From assembly GCA_030407005.1 (NCBI GenBank), contig JAUDYN010000010.1, positions 868,001-932,000 of the forward strand: a stretch of 64,000 nt of DNA, written 5' to 3'. Made by a program: the position numbers and the translations under genes. The first letter of the stretch is position 1. Each line of letters opens with the position of its first letter. The notes beneath the pieces are model-generated. The model was not told where the DNA came from. It was given only the letters and a program-made list of their open reading frames with translations, and made no database searches. Of the stretch, positions 21,376 to 33,463 are shown one piece after another. Source of the stretch: Desarmillaria ectypa (Eukaryota > Basidiomycota > Agaricomycetes > Agaricales > Physalacriaceae).

Positions 21376-23671
21376 TCATGAACGTATTTCAGTATCCATC
21401 CTTATCAGACATATCAACACCTCACCCATCTTGGGCCTCAACGCAGGTTGTTGTCTCCAGCAAGCATCCAACAGCATACTAAACGCCTCAGAATCAGGCA
21501 TTGACGCGCCGCTGGATGGCTTGATCCCTCTCATTATATCAAGCATTACACCAGGGTCATGCTTCCGACATGGGTAGGGCAGAGCACTGGTTACAATCTA
21601 TCCGGCGCGCAACGTATAGGTCGGTGACTTTTGAAAGCAAAATGGAAGATACGAAACGAACCTCCAGACAGACCGAGCCGAAAGCGTACACATCACTCGC
21701 AGTGGTGACCCACGGCACCTTGGCCTCTGACTCGTCTTCGACAAGGGCCAGAATCATCTCCGGTGCCATCCACCGCATTGACCCTGCAAAGAACGAAGAA
21801 CATGCTATCCCAGTTGAAGTTGAGAAGTCTGACATGACTTTGCTCAGACCGAAATCAGTGATGATGGCGTAGCCTTGATGGTCAATCAAGATATTTCCCT
21901 GGCATTAAGAGGAAGATATGTTGAAAGGGAAAAAGATAAGGCAAGCAACCTACCCCTTTCAGATCACCGTGAACAATGGGAGGCCTGAAATCATGAAGAT
22001 AGGTTACGCCGGATGCGATTTGACTCATCTACATTCAGCCGTTAACAGAAATCTATAGTAAGAACTGAGGAGAGAGCCTACCAGTTTTATCCGATTCACC
22101 TTTGGATTCACGCTCTTCAGATAATGCTTGATAGTCCCGTGCTCACACCACGCTGAAACCATTCCAACACTCATCTCGGTCTGCACGATCCCATACAACT
22201 GCGACACATTCCTATGGCATAGATGATGCCAAGTCAGCACTTCTGCTTGCAGCCTTTTCAACAGCTTCTCCTTCACATTCTGCACCATCACCCGCCGTAA
22301 AAACTTGACTGCCACGGCCCTTTCCTTCCTCTCCACTCGATCCCACCACTTCCCTTTCCATACATCGCTGAAAGCACTACATGCTACCGCATCTTTGCCT
22401 ATCATCGTCACATCGTCTGTCAGGTCAGTGACAGCAACATCGCCCTTGACCACAAGCATCTTAGTAACAGTCTCTTGCAGAAACTTTTGTCGGCATCGTT
22501 GCTTCAGCGGAATGTAGTCCACGAAGAGTTCAGGAATCCATCTGCATCGAAATTCGTCGTACGACGATATTGAGCGCACGACAGAGGAGAGGGAAGAGAA
22601 ATATAGCTTTGGTGAAGATGACAAGTGGTTCATACGCGGTACGGCAGAGAGAATCATGGCGTTGCGAAGGTGAACGTCGATCTCGGACTCTTGGTCGAGA
22701 GCAATTTCGGCGGGACGCAAATGCGAGGATCTGGTTATTGTACCGAGGATGTATACAGCAACAGTTGGGAGGATAGGAAAGAAAAAGTCGCGTTCTTCGC
22801 TGCAATACTATTGAGTAAAGTACATTGCTGAGGCACGGAACAGACCTACACATTGTCATCTCCGATCTTCAGTCCAAAGCTCTCATCCAAAGTCCCATAG
22901 CACCCATCTGGCAACAGGAACTCGACTTTCTCATCGGACGTGACACCGATAATGATGTCTGAACCATCAGCAACATTCCAACAATACATTTTAATGGCTT
23001 CTTCAATGACATCTGCACGCACATTCGGCACCTGGCACCTGCTTTGCCTGAACGGATCTTCAAGGTCCCAAGTGGTCAGCCTCTTGTTTGAGTGGGAACC
23101 AAGAAATTTAGCAATGGACTTGAGGAAGACCATGCACCGAATTTGGGAAAACAGGTGGCCGAACAGGGTGAGGTCTAGTTTCCCTTTTGTCTCAGAATCA
23201 TAGAACAGGCGATGTACAATTTCAGAATACTTAGGACAATTCCTGAAACGAAGAAAGACGAGGTATTTGATGAGAAGGGTAATTGAAGAGGATTCAATCG
23301 GGATAGATTTGCACCCAACAGGTTGAAATTTCGGGAGATTAATAGCATGGATGACGTCACTGAGAATTTCTTCGGCCTGATATTGCAGCTTCAAGAAAGA
23401 CATTTCTGCCTCGAACAATGCCCGTTGGGTGCCTGGCCACAGTTCCCCCTGTATCAGGTCTTGGAAAACTGATATGCCGGGCTTGACGACGTCGGGGCGT
23501 ACTTCCAAGAGTTTGTTCGTGTGCACATCATATTCGTGTACACGCCTAGACACAAGGCTGCCATAAAAAACTTGAAAAAACGGGCAACTAGACCACGACG
23601 TGGCACATACGCGTTAGACAACCAAAATTCTGCAAAAAATTGGGACAGTAATGTGGAACCGTAACCGACAT
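21376..23671 (-). CDS. TKL-type protein kinase B (right arm of inverted pair)
   Basis: Paralogue of kinase A in inverted orientation. Exons: 22850 to at least 23553, 22082-22799, 21954-22028, 21662-21898, 21376-21597. Three exon lengths (718, 75 and 222 nt) equal those of kinase A; the activation-segment exon is 18 nt longer (STSTGIAC insertion). Kinase motifs are RAVAVKFL, VHGDLKGGN, DFGLSKV, MAPE, ASDVYAFG. The intron after DLKGG has a normal GTAGGT donor. The N-terminal region is only roughly half identical to kinase A, whereas the middle of the large exon appears identical. The 5' end is uncertain: an ATG at 23671 matches the candidate start of A, but a TAA and a frame change lie between it and the frame starting near 23600. 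Confidence 0.75.
22188..22690 (-). repeat. identical inverted tract, right arm
   Basis: Partner of 19339-19841. It codes for the block from SEIDVHLRNAMILSAV to QLYGI. Beyond both ends the two genes diverge at once. Confidence 0.85.
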
Positions 23672-24684
23672 TTCCAGCAGCTTGAATATAGCTAGAAGAA
23701 AAGTGTAATGTCTTCGTCACCAGAAGGTATGTCCTGAAGGGTAAGCGAGGGAGGGATAACGGGAGACACGCTACAATCCACGCTAGAAGAAGACATCAAG
23801 AATAAGGCAGTGTTCTGCAGGTCCAGATCAAGGCGCCCATCATAAAGTGGAAACGATGCTCCACGGACGTCATGTCGTACATCCAACCCATGACACGACA
23901 GCAGTAGCCAGCAGAACGAACTGAATTCAGAGATTCAAACAGTCGATTCTATGATGAAATTTCACGTGATAATATGAACCGTGGGAGTATCCACATTTTG
24001 TCAACTCAGAACGACTATGAACAGGGATGCACCGACACTCCTGTCATGCCTGAGCTTCCCCACAATGGAAATGCATAGTGGCATCGAAAGAAATTCCTTA
24101 TACAGTTTCCATCCAGTCAGAAACAGAATTCTCCTCGCCAAAATCTGATTTCCAACAGAAGGAAACATGTCTAAAGAAATTTTGTGAGTTCCGCGAACCA
24201 TTTCCATGATATTTCCTTTAGGCTGACATTATTAGAGGTCAGGAGTGTGAATCAAAGACATAATACTGAGGAAGAGGTATGACAGCCGCTGTGGTATTTT
24301 GAACTGTATCCTGGTACAATACTTATAAGACCTTTGTCGAAATATGCGAGTGTTCGAGCATTCCAGCATTCCAGCATGCTGAGTAAGAAATCGATTGGAT
24401 AGAAACTACTAGAATAGATAGAGTTCAAAGTTATAAACTTGTAAAGTACTCCTTAAACACGGTTGCTCTTATATGCTATTCCACCCCAAGTTCAGGATCG
24501 GAATCCTGTGACAGTATAGAAAATAGGTACAGACACCTTAAGACTGACAACGCACCTCAATTGAACCGACTTCGGTTGATATCATCACACGTACATTGGG
24601 GCAAAACGGTAGTCATAACTAATTGTACATGGAGTGTAATAGATACGTAGTAGATATAGGAATGATCTAGAATGAAATTTACGC
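23672..24684. other. no supported gene
   Basis: About 1 kb between kinase B and the fungalysin 3' end. Only short frames without motifs. Confidence 0.5.
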
Positions 24685-27485
24685 TCACTTGCAAGCAGTG
24701 GGAACGGCATAACCCTATAATTCAATCGACCATCCATCAGTAACATCCTTCGCAAAAGGAGAAAACGACTCACATTCGTTCTAAGTCCTCCACCCCAAGG
24801 AGTCTTGTTGACGACCTTCGAATCCACGCCAAGCCCGCGCTCCGCAAAGGCATTCCACAGTGTGCAAAAGTTTTCTCCCCCAGTAAGCTGCTCATCAGCT
24901 TGGATAATCGCATCACGAGCTTCGAAGAAGCCTGGTCGGCAGGGTTGCAGTTTCATTCCGTTGATGACGAGCCTAATCACAGAAGTATATAAGATCACCA
25001 CGAAGAGTAGCGAGAAAAGGGAAAACATACTGGATACTCAATGAGTTACCATGCTTGGGCACCAAAGGCTTCTTTCCGGCACGGGGTCGGTAGAACTCGC
25101 CCTCGGGGATGGTGCCATCAGCCAAGGGTGCAGGAGGGAACAAGTCATCGCTGAACCCATGCACGGCAATAAGACGCTGCTCGACGACCCAGAGCATCTG
25201 AGCCCAGACTTCACCAATGGCATGGACTCCCCAGTAGCCGGGCTTGTCCAAAGTCTGGTAGGTTGATGGGTTGACGGTATCGTTCTACGAAAGCATATTA
25301 GATTAACGAGGAGAGGGCGCTGCAAGTACGACTTACGAGAGAGTAAGGATAGTTCCTAATACCCTGTTCGCGGTTTGCGGCCCATGCACCCATAGGGAAG
25401 TCAGAGTAGTTGCTCGTGCTTCGAATGGTGGTAGCCAAGAAGTCTGTGTGCCACAATTAACAATGAGGCAAGGATGAGGGCAATAGCGTTGCTTACCTCC
25501 CCATCCCTCACCCATCCCACCACTCTCACCCCAGCCCAAACACGATGAGCTCGCAGGTCCACCAGTCAACCGAGTGCTCAAACCATGACTCAACTCATGG
25601 ATGACGATGCCCGCTTCCATATCACCATCTCTGTAAGGCAAAGCAGTATTCCACAAGTACATCCTCATGCGTCCGTTACGGCCATCAGGCGGGGTCATAA
25701 AGTTGGCATTGTTATATCCAGAACCATCCTGGGCATTGGCAACGACAGCGTCATTCTCCTCACCTCCACGACCAAAGTTGTGCTGTTGGAAGTTACCAGA
25801 CACCTCATCGAATCCATACCTAATGATGTGAGTCAGCGAGAAGAAGCTAGAGGGGAAAACATACGTGCCTGTAGTAGAAGTCGTGTACGAGGTTGGTAGT
25901 GTAGAACAGTTGAGTGACAGTGGCATTAATATAACCATACGCTTCGTCTTGCGCGTCGACCTTGTCGGTGGCCTTTGGGGCATATCTGTAGTCAAAGACT
26001 TTGTCGACACCCGCGTTGGGACGATAGTTGTCGATGAAGGAGTTTTGTCCTTCCCAGTTCTCCTGTGCAAAGACCTACGGACCCCTCAGCTATTGCAGTT
26101 CATCTATATCAGAGTACAACTTACGTTGTTACCCCAGGTTGTTGTGGTGTTCCTCCAGAAGTGCTTGCTATTGTGTTTGACGCCTTTGAGAGACGGGTCG
26201 TTGGCGTAAGGAATTGCATGCCAACCCACGGGGGATGCCAAAATGTCGAAGTTCTCCTTCGCGAAGATACGTTGACCTTCCTGAGGATCATTCGTACCCC
26301 AGCCGAAGACATTGTAGGTAGCCGGTTCGACGGAGGGTTCCGGAGTAGGAATAGGGGCATCTGACGCCCAATCGACGACGGAGATGATACGGTGAGGGGA
26401 GGTAGCGGAAACGGCGGCATCATACCAGTTGTCTTGCATCTCAACTTCGAACTAAGGGCTGTATAAGTTGCAATTACGACGAAGCAGGATTGTCACTTAC
26501 CCTCCAAACCAGGTTGAGGTCGGTACTGTCACCCTTCTTGTTGGGTACTTGAATATAGGTCAAGCTCGACCTCACGGGGTTGACGGTATCCGGAACGTTG
26601 TCGATAGACATGACGACAGGTTCGTCGGGAGTAACAAAGTGATCTTCCTGAGAGACAGACATCTTCGCAAGGTACTCGTCATAGTTGGCAAGAATGTCAT
26701 TGACCATCTTGTCATCAGGGGTTGCCGCCAGCATGAACTGGAGAAGAGCGGGTCGAACATCAGCGAAGTCGACCGCGGGCGAAGAGGCCATGTCATAAGG
26801 AAGATGCGTAGCACGGCAGTTGGAGGTGTGTATATGTGCCAGGGGTCCAAAGAATGAGCGGAATTTAGGGTGAGATTCCCAAGAACCGAATTCCTCCATG
26901 ACAGTCTGTCCGTACTGACCCAGGAAGGAATCAAGACGACCCTTCATCTCAACCTCAAGTTCCTCGCAGTATTCTCGGTGGGGGTGACGAATGTCTTCGA
27001 GGTCCGGATTGGAGAAAGCCTGAGGAATAGGTCCTTTGTAGAACTAGAGGCAAGTTAGGCAAAGTTCAAGACTAGGAAAGCACAGAACTCACCGAGTTAC
27101 CGTATGATATCACCAAACCATCCTTGATATTAATGTTCATATCACCATCAACAACCTCTAGGCCGTTAACAATCTGGCGAACGTAGACATGGGTAATGCC
27201 GGTATTCTTGTCAGTATAGGAATCCTTCCGAATTCTATAAGAACTGGTATCTGACAGCTGGTTGCCAAGGATATCCTCTATGAAGAGCTTCGCGACCTCA
27301 AGAGGGTCCTCTACGAGAGCTGATGGAAGGAAACCATTCGTGGTAATCTGATAAGGACTGGAATGATACACCGCATGAGGATGAACAGGACCGAATCCCA
27401 ACGACTTTCGTAGTCTTGCTGGGCTCGAGTGACTCGAGTGGGCTACCACTAGGGCAGCTAGCGATGCGATGACTAAACAACGCAT
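24685..27485 (-). CDS. extracellular metalloprotease, fungalysin (M36)
   Basis: Secreted zinc endopeptidase. Nine exons: 27093-27485, 26501-27043, 26125-26451, 25869-26074, 25497-25819, 25337-25443, 25031-25284, 24774-24972, 24685-24714, giving 793 aa. Residues 1-15 ([15 protein letters not shown]) are a signal peptide. An FTP-like propeptide follows ([20 protein letters not shown]). The catalytic zinc site is [13 protein letters not shown], with the third ligand region in [32 protein letters not shown] and LQPCRPGF are M36 signatures. The fourth intron uses a GC donor (CAG|GCACGT, 25820-25868); the nearby GT would break the frame. Probable role in external protein degradation. Length is above the ~630 aa of ascomycete members. 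Confidence 0.95.
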
Positions 27486-27537
27486 TGAGAAAGAGGGGAG
27501 AGAAAGTTGGATATTGTAGCAGGTCGCAAGAGGGGCA

Positions 27538-27545
27538 ATATATAG
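27538..27545 (-). promoter_or_regulatory. TATA box of the fungalysin gene
   Basis: TATATATT on the minus strand about 55 bp upstream of the ATG at 27485. Confidence 0.45.
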
Positions 27546-29080
27546 GCAAAAGGGAGATGGTGGTGGTTGAAGTTCAAGAGAGCTTGCGTATGCAACACTA
27601 CCCAAAGGGGTGAGATAAGGACACGTTCGGATCGCGTGCCGATAATGTCACATTTTGACATTTCCTTCTTCGGCGCGGTCACGACGTTTTTGAGTCTTCC
27701 TTGATTTACGTGACGGCCATTCTAACGTTACTTGAGCTGAAGTATCCAGTTTCATTACATTATGCTTATCGACCTTTGCACTGAGCTTTACCTAGTTGAC
27801 GCTGACCGGGCTTTCGGCCATGCTATTTCTCGCCACCTCATTGAAACCTCGTTCTGATAAGGTTTCCCCAATATTTTGTTCGATGGTCAAGAAAAACGTT
27901 GTCGAAAGTCCCCGCCTGCCTCACCTTCGATCCGAAAGGAGGCTTCGGAGCTTGGAATGATCCTTATGTCGAGGCAGGTGGAACGACACTGCTGTATCGA
28001 AGTCAAGGCAAATTTTGACGCTTTCATTTATATTTGCCGAAGAGCCTCCAGTACTTAGAGCAAGGACCGCAATTAACCTTCCTATCCTTTATCGGCGCTT
28101 CAACGAGGAACTGCTGCACAGCATGGATTCTCGGAATCTGCAAACACCCCATATGACAGTGACATCGGGGATAGGCGCCTTGGCAGTCGTCCTCAATGAT
28201 ATCACCGGCTTTTCTGGATGCTTTGATCGCCGTGGAGACAACCATGCGTTCTGGTACGGAGCGCCAATGACAGGGAGGAGTAGTGAAAGCAGTTGTTATA
28301 ATCAATTTATATAAGTTCGGCGCGGATACAATCAAACAAATCAGGAATTCTAAGCCGAAACTAGCCACGAAATTACAGCCAACACAATTGTTTTCTATAC
28401 TCGTGAGGTAGCTCAGCCCATCTATAGTGAAGAGGAAAGAAGTTATCCTTAGCCTGTATACTGACACAAGTATAGTCGCCACCAGTCAGCTAAACTGCCT
28501 CCGTCGCTTGAAGCTTGAGCTTGAAGGTTTGTATTTGAACCCTGAGATGATTCCTCGCAAACACCGGCTCGAATTTGAGCCAGCATCGTGACCTTCTGGG
28601 ATCAAGGTAACCGGAGTTCCCACTTGCATGTTCAGAAGGAACTAATATGCAAGCAGTTAAAGAGGATAATACCCACTTGTTCAAAGCCATTATTTATGGG
28701 GAAGCCTCGGTCGTAAAACCGAACGAAGATCGCGTTGCAGTTCATCGAGTATCTACACCCAGGATCATGTCGCTGTCCAAGAAAAAAAGTATCGCGAGAC
28801 AATCCCTGCAGTACCCTGAGGCTGATCGGCTTCATTGGTGGTCAAGATCGATATCGCAGAGCAGACACTCATTCAAAGTATTGCTAGAGGACACTTCAGA
28901 TTTCGCCATCATAAAAGTAAATGAGTTTAGAGTGTAAGAAATGCAAGGATATTGGTTGGCTCGATATCAGAGGAAATTCAGTAAGTGAGGTCGAACAGAT
29001 CAACAACGAAGAGTTGATAACTCGGATCATACTCATTTTCGCTGGTTACACTCTAACGCCCACCACCCCGTTGTAACACA
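27546..29080. other. no supported gene
   Basis: 1.5 kb with overlapping unconvincing frames (for example 28015-28314 plus, 28024-28482 minus). The left end should hold the fungalysin promoter. Confidence 0.45.
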
Positions 29081-29880
29081 ATGGATGTACCCGTGAATTC
29101 TCCTTCAGAAGGTCCTTTCTTCAACGACAAGGCTCTCAAACTGGTGACACGGATGTCGATATCAAGCCCATTACTAGACCGTCATCGTCGTCTGTCGCAC
29201 TCAGAACGACCCCTCCTCTTTCTCATCCTGGGCGCACCGACAGCCTTCCGCCGAAACCGGAGGTCCCGACGCATGTTACTGGTGAAGAGGCCTCACTTCC
29301 CTCGCCTGTTTCCCCCGGTCCAAAAGTAAAATCTAGGACGCCGACCCTGCGTCCGGGTGAAGCCATTGCAGGACGGCCAAAATCGCCTGAAATTGGAAGG
29401 CCGTTGAACGTCACGGATGCGCTGAACTACGTGGATGCAGTGCACGTCCAGTTCCAAGACAAGCCAGAGGTTTACAATCGCTTTTTTTGGAGATTATGAG
29501 GGGTTTCAAAGGCCAAATGTACGTCGTAATATCTTTTAATTCTGGCATTCTCACTCAATTTGTTCCTTCAGCATTGATACTCCCGGCGTCATGCAACTGA
29601 TATCACGACTATTCTATGGGAACCTTACGCTCATCAAAGGATTTAACACGTTTCTCACAGTTGGGTATCGCATAGACGTATCTCCGAATACAATCTTACT
29701 ACTTCGCAGGGAACGACGGCAGAAAGCACCAACAATTTTGGAATTGCCAGAATACAGCCAGCCCGCGACGTTCCGGGGTTTGGCCCTAACCTCTCATCCA
29801 CTTCCGTACCCTCCCCCGCGTCTTGTATTGCCTCCGCTCGGCTCTCATTCGACGAGCGTTCGTCGCCGTTACCGTGACCC
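29081..29880 (+). pseudogene. SIN3 corepressor fragment (first PAH domain), frameshifted
   Basis: Remnant of the Sin3 transcriptional corepressor scaffold. The first paired amphipathic helix domain reads LNVTDALNYVDAVHVQFQ, DKPEVYNRF, then after an intron IDTPGVMQLISRLFYGNLT and FNTFLTVGYRIDVS. The frame changes near 29130, again at a run of seven T (about 29483-29489) where the family expects LEIM, and again before GTTAESTNNFGIAR and RDVPGFGP. The later PAH domains and HDAC-interaction region are absent. The GT/AG intron inside PAH1 is retained, so this is a DNA-level copy and not a retrocopy. A full SIN3 should exist elsewhere. Confidence 0.85.
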
Positions 29881-29894
29881 TCTGTTGAACGCAC

Positions 29895-30640
29895 CGCCCA
29901 AACGGATGCTCAGGCGCAAACTGGTCAAACCTGCTGATGAAGACGAAGGGGATAAGGTGGGTCTACACCTGTTTCGCTAGAATTTGCGCATCTATAGCAA
30001 AAGCAGGCTATTTTAGACGTACTTTCAATGCACAAACGTAAATCAGAACCGGGGCATGACGTGAAAATCAGTATAAACAGCGTAGTGAAGCAAGTCACTG
30101 AGGCGCTTTCCAAATCAGATATACACGATCAACTACTGAGTTTATCAGTCGAGGAAGCACAGTGCAATTTGGACTTCCTTCAGGATGTATGTCGGAACTC
30201 AGATCTTTCGAGCTTTTTATAGATGATCCAACATTGACTAGCTTCTAGATGTATCAAGTCTACCAATGATATCCAAGCGCACCTTTCTCAAAACCTCTCT
30301 TAAGTTCACAGTTGCGTACCTCGGCGTCTTATGCTTAGAGGCTTCAGAAAGGCGGGAAATTATCCGTTCGCTCTAGGACATTTCGGTGAGCTGTGGAGAG
30401 AAGTCGAAGGAATGGAGGTGGCTATCAAACAAGCGAGGATATTCACAAGTGACGATGATATCAAGAAAGTTCTGCGGGTAGGTTGTTATCGAATTATCCG
30501 TCACGACTCAAATCAGGATAACTTTCTTTTATAGCAAGTGAGGTGGGAGGCCATCATCTGGAGGCACTGCGATCATCCTAATGTCCTACCTTTCTATGAC
30601 ATTTATCGCGATTCTGTTCCATCGCAATACTTCCGAAACA
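29895..30640 (+). pseudogene. truncated TKL kinase fragment
   Basis: N-terminal half of a kinase related to the gene at 38.6-40.2 kb. Blocks in order: VVKQVTEALSKS, CNLDFLQDV, CLRRLMLRGFRK-like context, NYPFALGHFGELWREVEG, MEVAIKQARIFTSDDDIKKVLR, and after an intron EAIIWRHCDHPNVLPFYDIYRDS. It stops before the catalytic loop, so there is no HGD or DFG motif. It directly follows the SIN3 fragment and abuts a truncated P450 on the other strand. Confidence 0.85.
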
Positions 30641-30644
30641 ATAG

Positions 30645-31995
30645 CCTCAATATGGCAGCCGGGCTTGGCCTACCACTGTGTTCAGCTCGGCTTGAGCCTT
30701 AGCTTGCACATCGGGGTAAAGTATAAAGGCTGGAATTGCTGCAAGGTCCGTCGACACCGTCTGTTTGATAGAGTCATTTAGACTAAGACTAGTATTGTAT
30801 AAAAAGGAAGTCTTACAATATCAGCCCCCGCTATCATGAATAGTGCGACTGTCAGATTCCACGGTGTATCGAACGATATAATTTAGAAACGAGCCAGCGA
30901 AGGCCATTCCAGCCAAGTTTTTAAGATTTCGAGGTCGGTCTCGGAGTTGGAAATCCCAGCCTCTTTCATCTTTTCCAGATTCTCAGAGACGAATGACGGC
31001 GATACAGTACCGTTGACCTGATACTTCCGAGTTACAACGTCATCTTCATCGTTATAAATCAAAGACTTACGAGTTGTTCTGACCTAAATTTAAACGGTAT
31101 CTCTTTCACATCTTCGACACACTGTATCTAGTCCCCTGCAATCCTCATGAATTGGGTACTAGGAAACCAACCTTGAAACATCATGATACCATGAGTATTG
31201 GAAATATAAAATAGTGAGAGGCCTTATGCGGGAGATATTTCAGGCTGGGGGGGATATAGTCAACCAAAACTGATCTTACATTTGCGGTCGAATGCTTTCC
31301 ATACCACAATCCTCCAAGTCTACAAATGAGTCACCACTTGATGATGATGATGAAATCCCCGATATCGTATCCATAAACGCTGTTCATGATGGTTGAACCG
31401 GAGTGGCTGGAAGAGTACACCGTTAATAGGAAACAAAATCCACTAAATACGCCTAGCTCACTGGCGAACGTGGTGTTCAAACTCATCGGGAGATTTGAGA
31501 AATTGCTGGAGCATGACAGACGTCGCCTTCATTTGCGTGGGGTAGTATGCTGAAACCGCACAGAGTTGGAAGTATCGATGGAATATTCGGCGATGTACTC
31601 TACGAAGACCAAGAAAGGTTAAGCAACGAGCGATATTCCTGACCCGATAATTTCAACATAGCAAGATCTGTGAGTTTAGATGTTGTCAAGATTCGGCGGC
31701 GGGTATCACAGAAATATGAGCATACCTGGTCGCTCGGAATAGTTGATAGCCTTTCGAATAGATCCATTGCCGCTTGTGCTGAATTAACAATGATGGTTGG
31801 ACTTGCGGGAGTATCTAGATACATAGGTGAGCCAAGAGTACTTGGGGGTTAAGTCCAGGAGGTTGCCCAAAAGTGGTAATCCTTTAGGGCCAGGAGGCTG
31901 TGGAGGACATCTACGGGTACGTGAACTACGTGAACGGAAATAATGTAACAAGACGGCAAGTGCAAGAAACCTAGAATTAAAGTCGATTTCATTAT
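30645..31995 (-). pseudogene. truncated cytochrome P450
   Basis: Heme monooxygenase remnant. From the 5' side: membrane anchor LALAVLLHYF, the proline hinge PPQPPGPKGLPLLGN, MYLDTPASPTIIVNSAQAAM, HRRIFHRYFQL, YYPTQMKATSVMLQQFL, VNGTVSPSFVSENLEK, then the I-helix region and DLAAIPAFILYPDVQAKAQ. Frames change between blocks: a deletion removes residues between WLTY and MYLDT, the AGADT-type oxygen-binding motif is damaged, and a TGA follows VVGQARLPY. The ExxR and the heme-cysteine region are missing because the sequence meets the kinase fragment at about 30640. Confidence 0.88.
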
Positions 31996-33463
31996 GAAGA
32001 TGGTTAGTAGGATGGAACACGGTGTTCAACTTCTCTCCACGCTTCTTAAGTAGTCGAAACTCAGATTGAGAAGCTAAGGGTAAATTAAGAAGCACGGAAA
32101 CTTGAACGGAACATACCCTCTCTCATACGATACGATAAGCGATACCTAAGTGCTGCGTACTCGAATGGAAGTAATGGGCATATACTTAGTATACTTAGTA
32201 CTTGACATGGGCGAAATGACATCCGACTTCCAACGCTTCCGGCAGAATGGCATCGATGTAAGGTAGATGTGTTCATGTGAACGGTCGGCGAACAGATAGG
32301 AGCTGAGCTCGAGTAATCATACTGTCTAGCGCTACTTGAGTCTTGGCTTAAACCTCAAGGTAATGAAGAGAAGATGGAATCGTCAAATAGCTGTCGACAC
32401 GGTCTACCTCGTAGACACCATGAGACTGACGTTCGGGGACAGCTTTGAAGGGTCGCCGTATCTGTGTCTGCTAAGAACTCACAGATAGGCTCCGACGACA
32501 CCGGCAACCAGTAGAGGCCAGATCAGCTGCATTCTCCAGAATACGTCTAGGACGTGTACATAATAATTTGTTTCGTAATTTCCAGCAGGTCTATCTGAAC
32601 TGAAGCAACACCTACACTGGTTAAGTCTGAAGTGTATTGGGCGTCTAGTGCCGTCTTTACAGCGTCTTGCTCCGCGTAAAGTCTTAAGGCGAAACCAGGC
32701 AATCGACAGCAGCGCGATTAATGAAAAAAAAAAAAAAAAAGTGCGGCTTAGTAAAACTAAGATGCAGTCAAAACTTTATATAGCTTGACACGCTGGTGGA
32801 ATATCAACTGCATATTTTAATGATAGTCGAATCAGAATTGCTGGAAGAACTGGTTTCCAGTTGTGAAACGGAGCGCCGAGATCACGATACACTACTCTTT
32901 AGGAGCTGCTTGACTAATATCAGCAAAGTGATCGAATAATTAGTCCTCCTGTGTGTCGGAAACAGTGAATGACGACCCGCAATATTTGTGGTGGTCCGTA
33001 GAAACCTGGCTGAGTGAATTTAATGGTACTATCGGGAACAGAGAATGAGCAATTGCCGGTATCAGCAATATCAATATACGCGTTGGTTGGGTAGATATAT
33101 ACCAATATACGACTTAGACACGAACATCCTTACCGGTGATTGATCTTGATTGATACAACTGTTCTCATTTTTTTCCCGTTGTGATTGAACTGAGGCATCC
33201 GATTCGTTTAGGAACGAATCACAGAGATGCTTCGTAGCGTTACATAGACAAGTGCACCATAAATCTGAGAGAGGGTAGAGAGAGCTAGAAGCACTCTTTT
33301 CGGGACTCCGTCAGTTTGTGTATTGATCATGCAGCGGAAAAAGACGGGTAAAAATGCGGGGTAGGGAATAGCCGCCGCGGCCGGCATCGGGGTTTCCACC
33401 AATCACAGCTGGTCCTTTTGCTCTTATTCTAGATCCTTGCGCATCGTCGTCGACGTTGTCGAG
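31996..33463. other. no supported gene
   Basis: About 1.5 kb upstream of aconitase. Contains a 17-base A run (32724-32740) and a short direct repeat of TATACTTAG near 32190. No coding region supported; the right end should hold the aconitase promoter. Confidence 0.5.
32724..32740 (+). repeat. poly(A) tract
   Basis: Seventeen consecutive A bases. No retroposon body was recognised to its left. Confidence 0.7.

Noticed and set aside
28015..28482. Overlapping frames on both strands as a gene
   Set aside because: No splice-consistent extension and no recognisable motif on either strand.
29081..31995. SIN3-kinase-P450 block as a functional chimeric gene
   Set aside because: Frameshifts, stops and missing catalytic parts in all three pieces, and opposite strands for the P450.
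32724..32740. 17-A run as the tail of a retrogene or SINE
   Set aside because: No coding or SINE-like body lies upstream and no flanking duplication was found.
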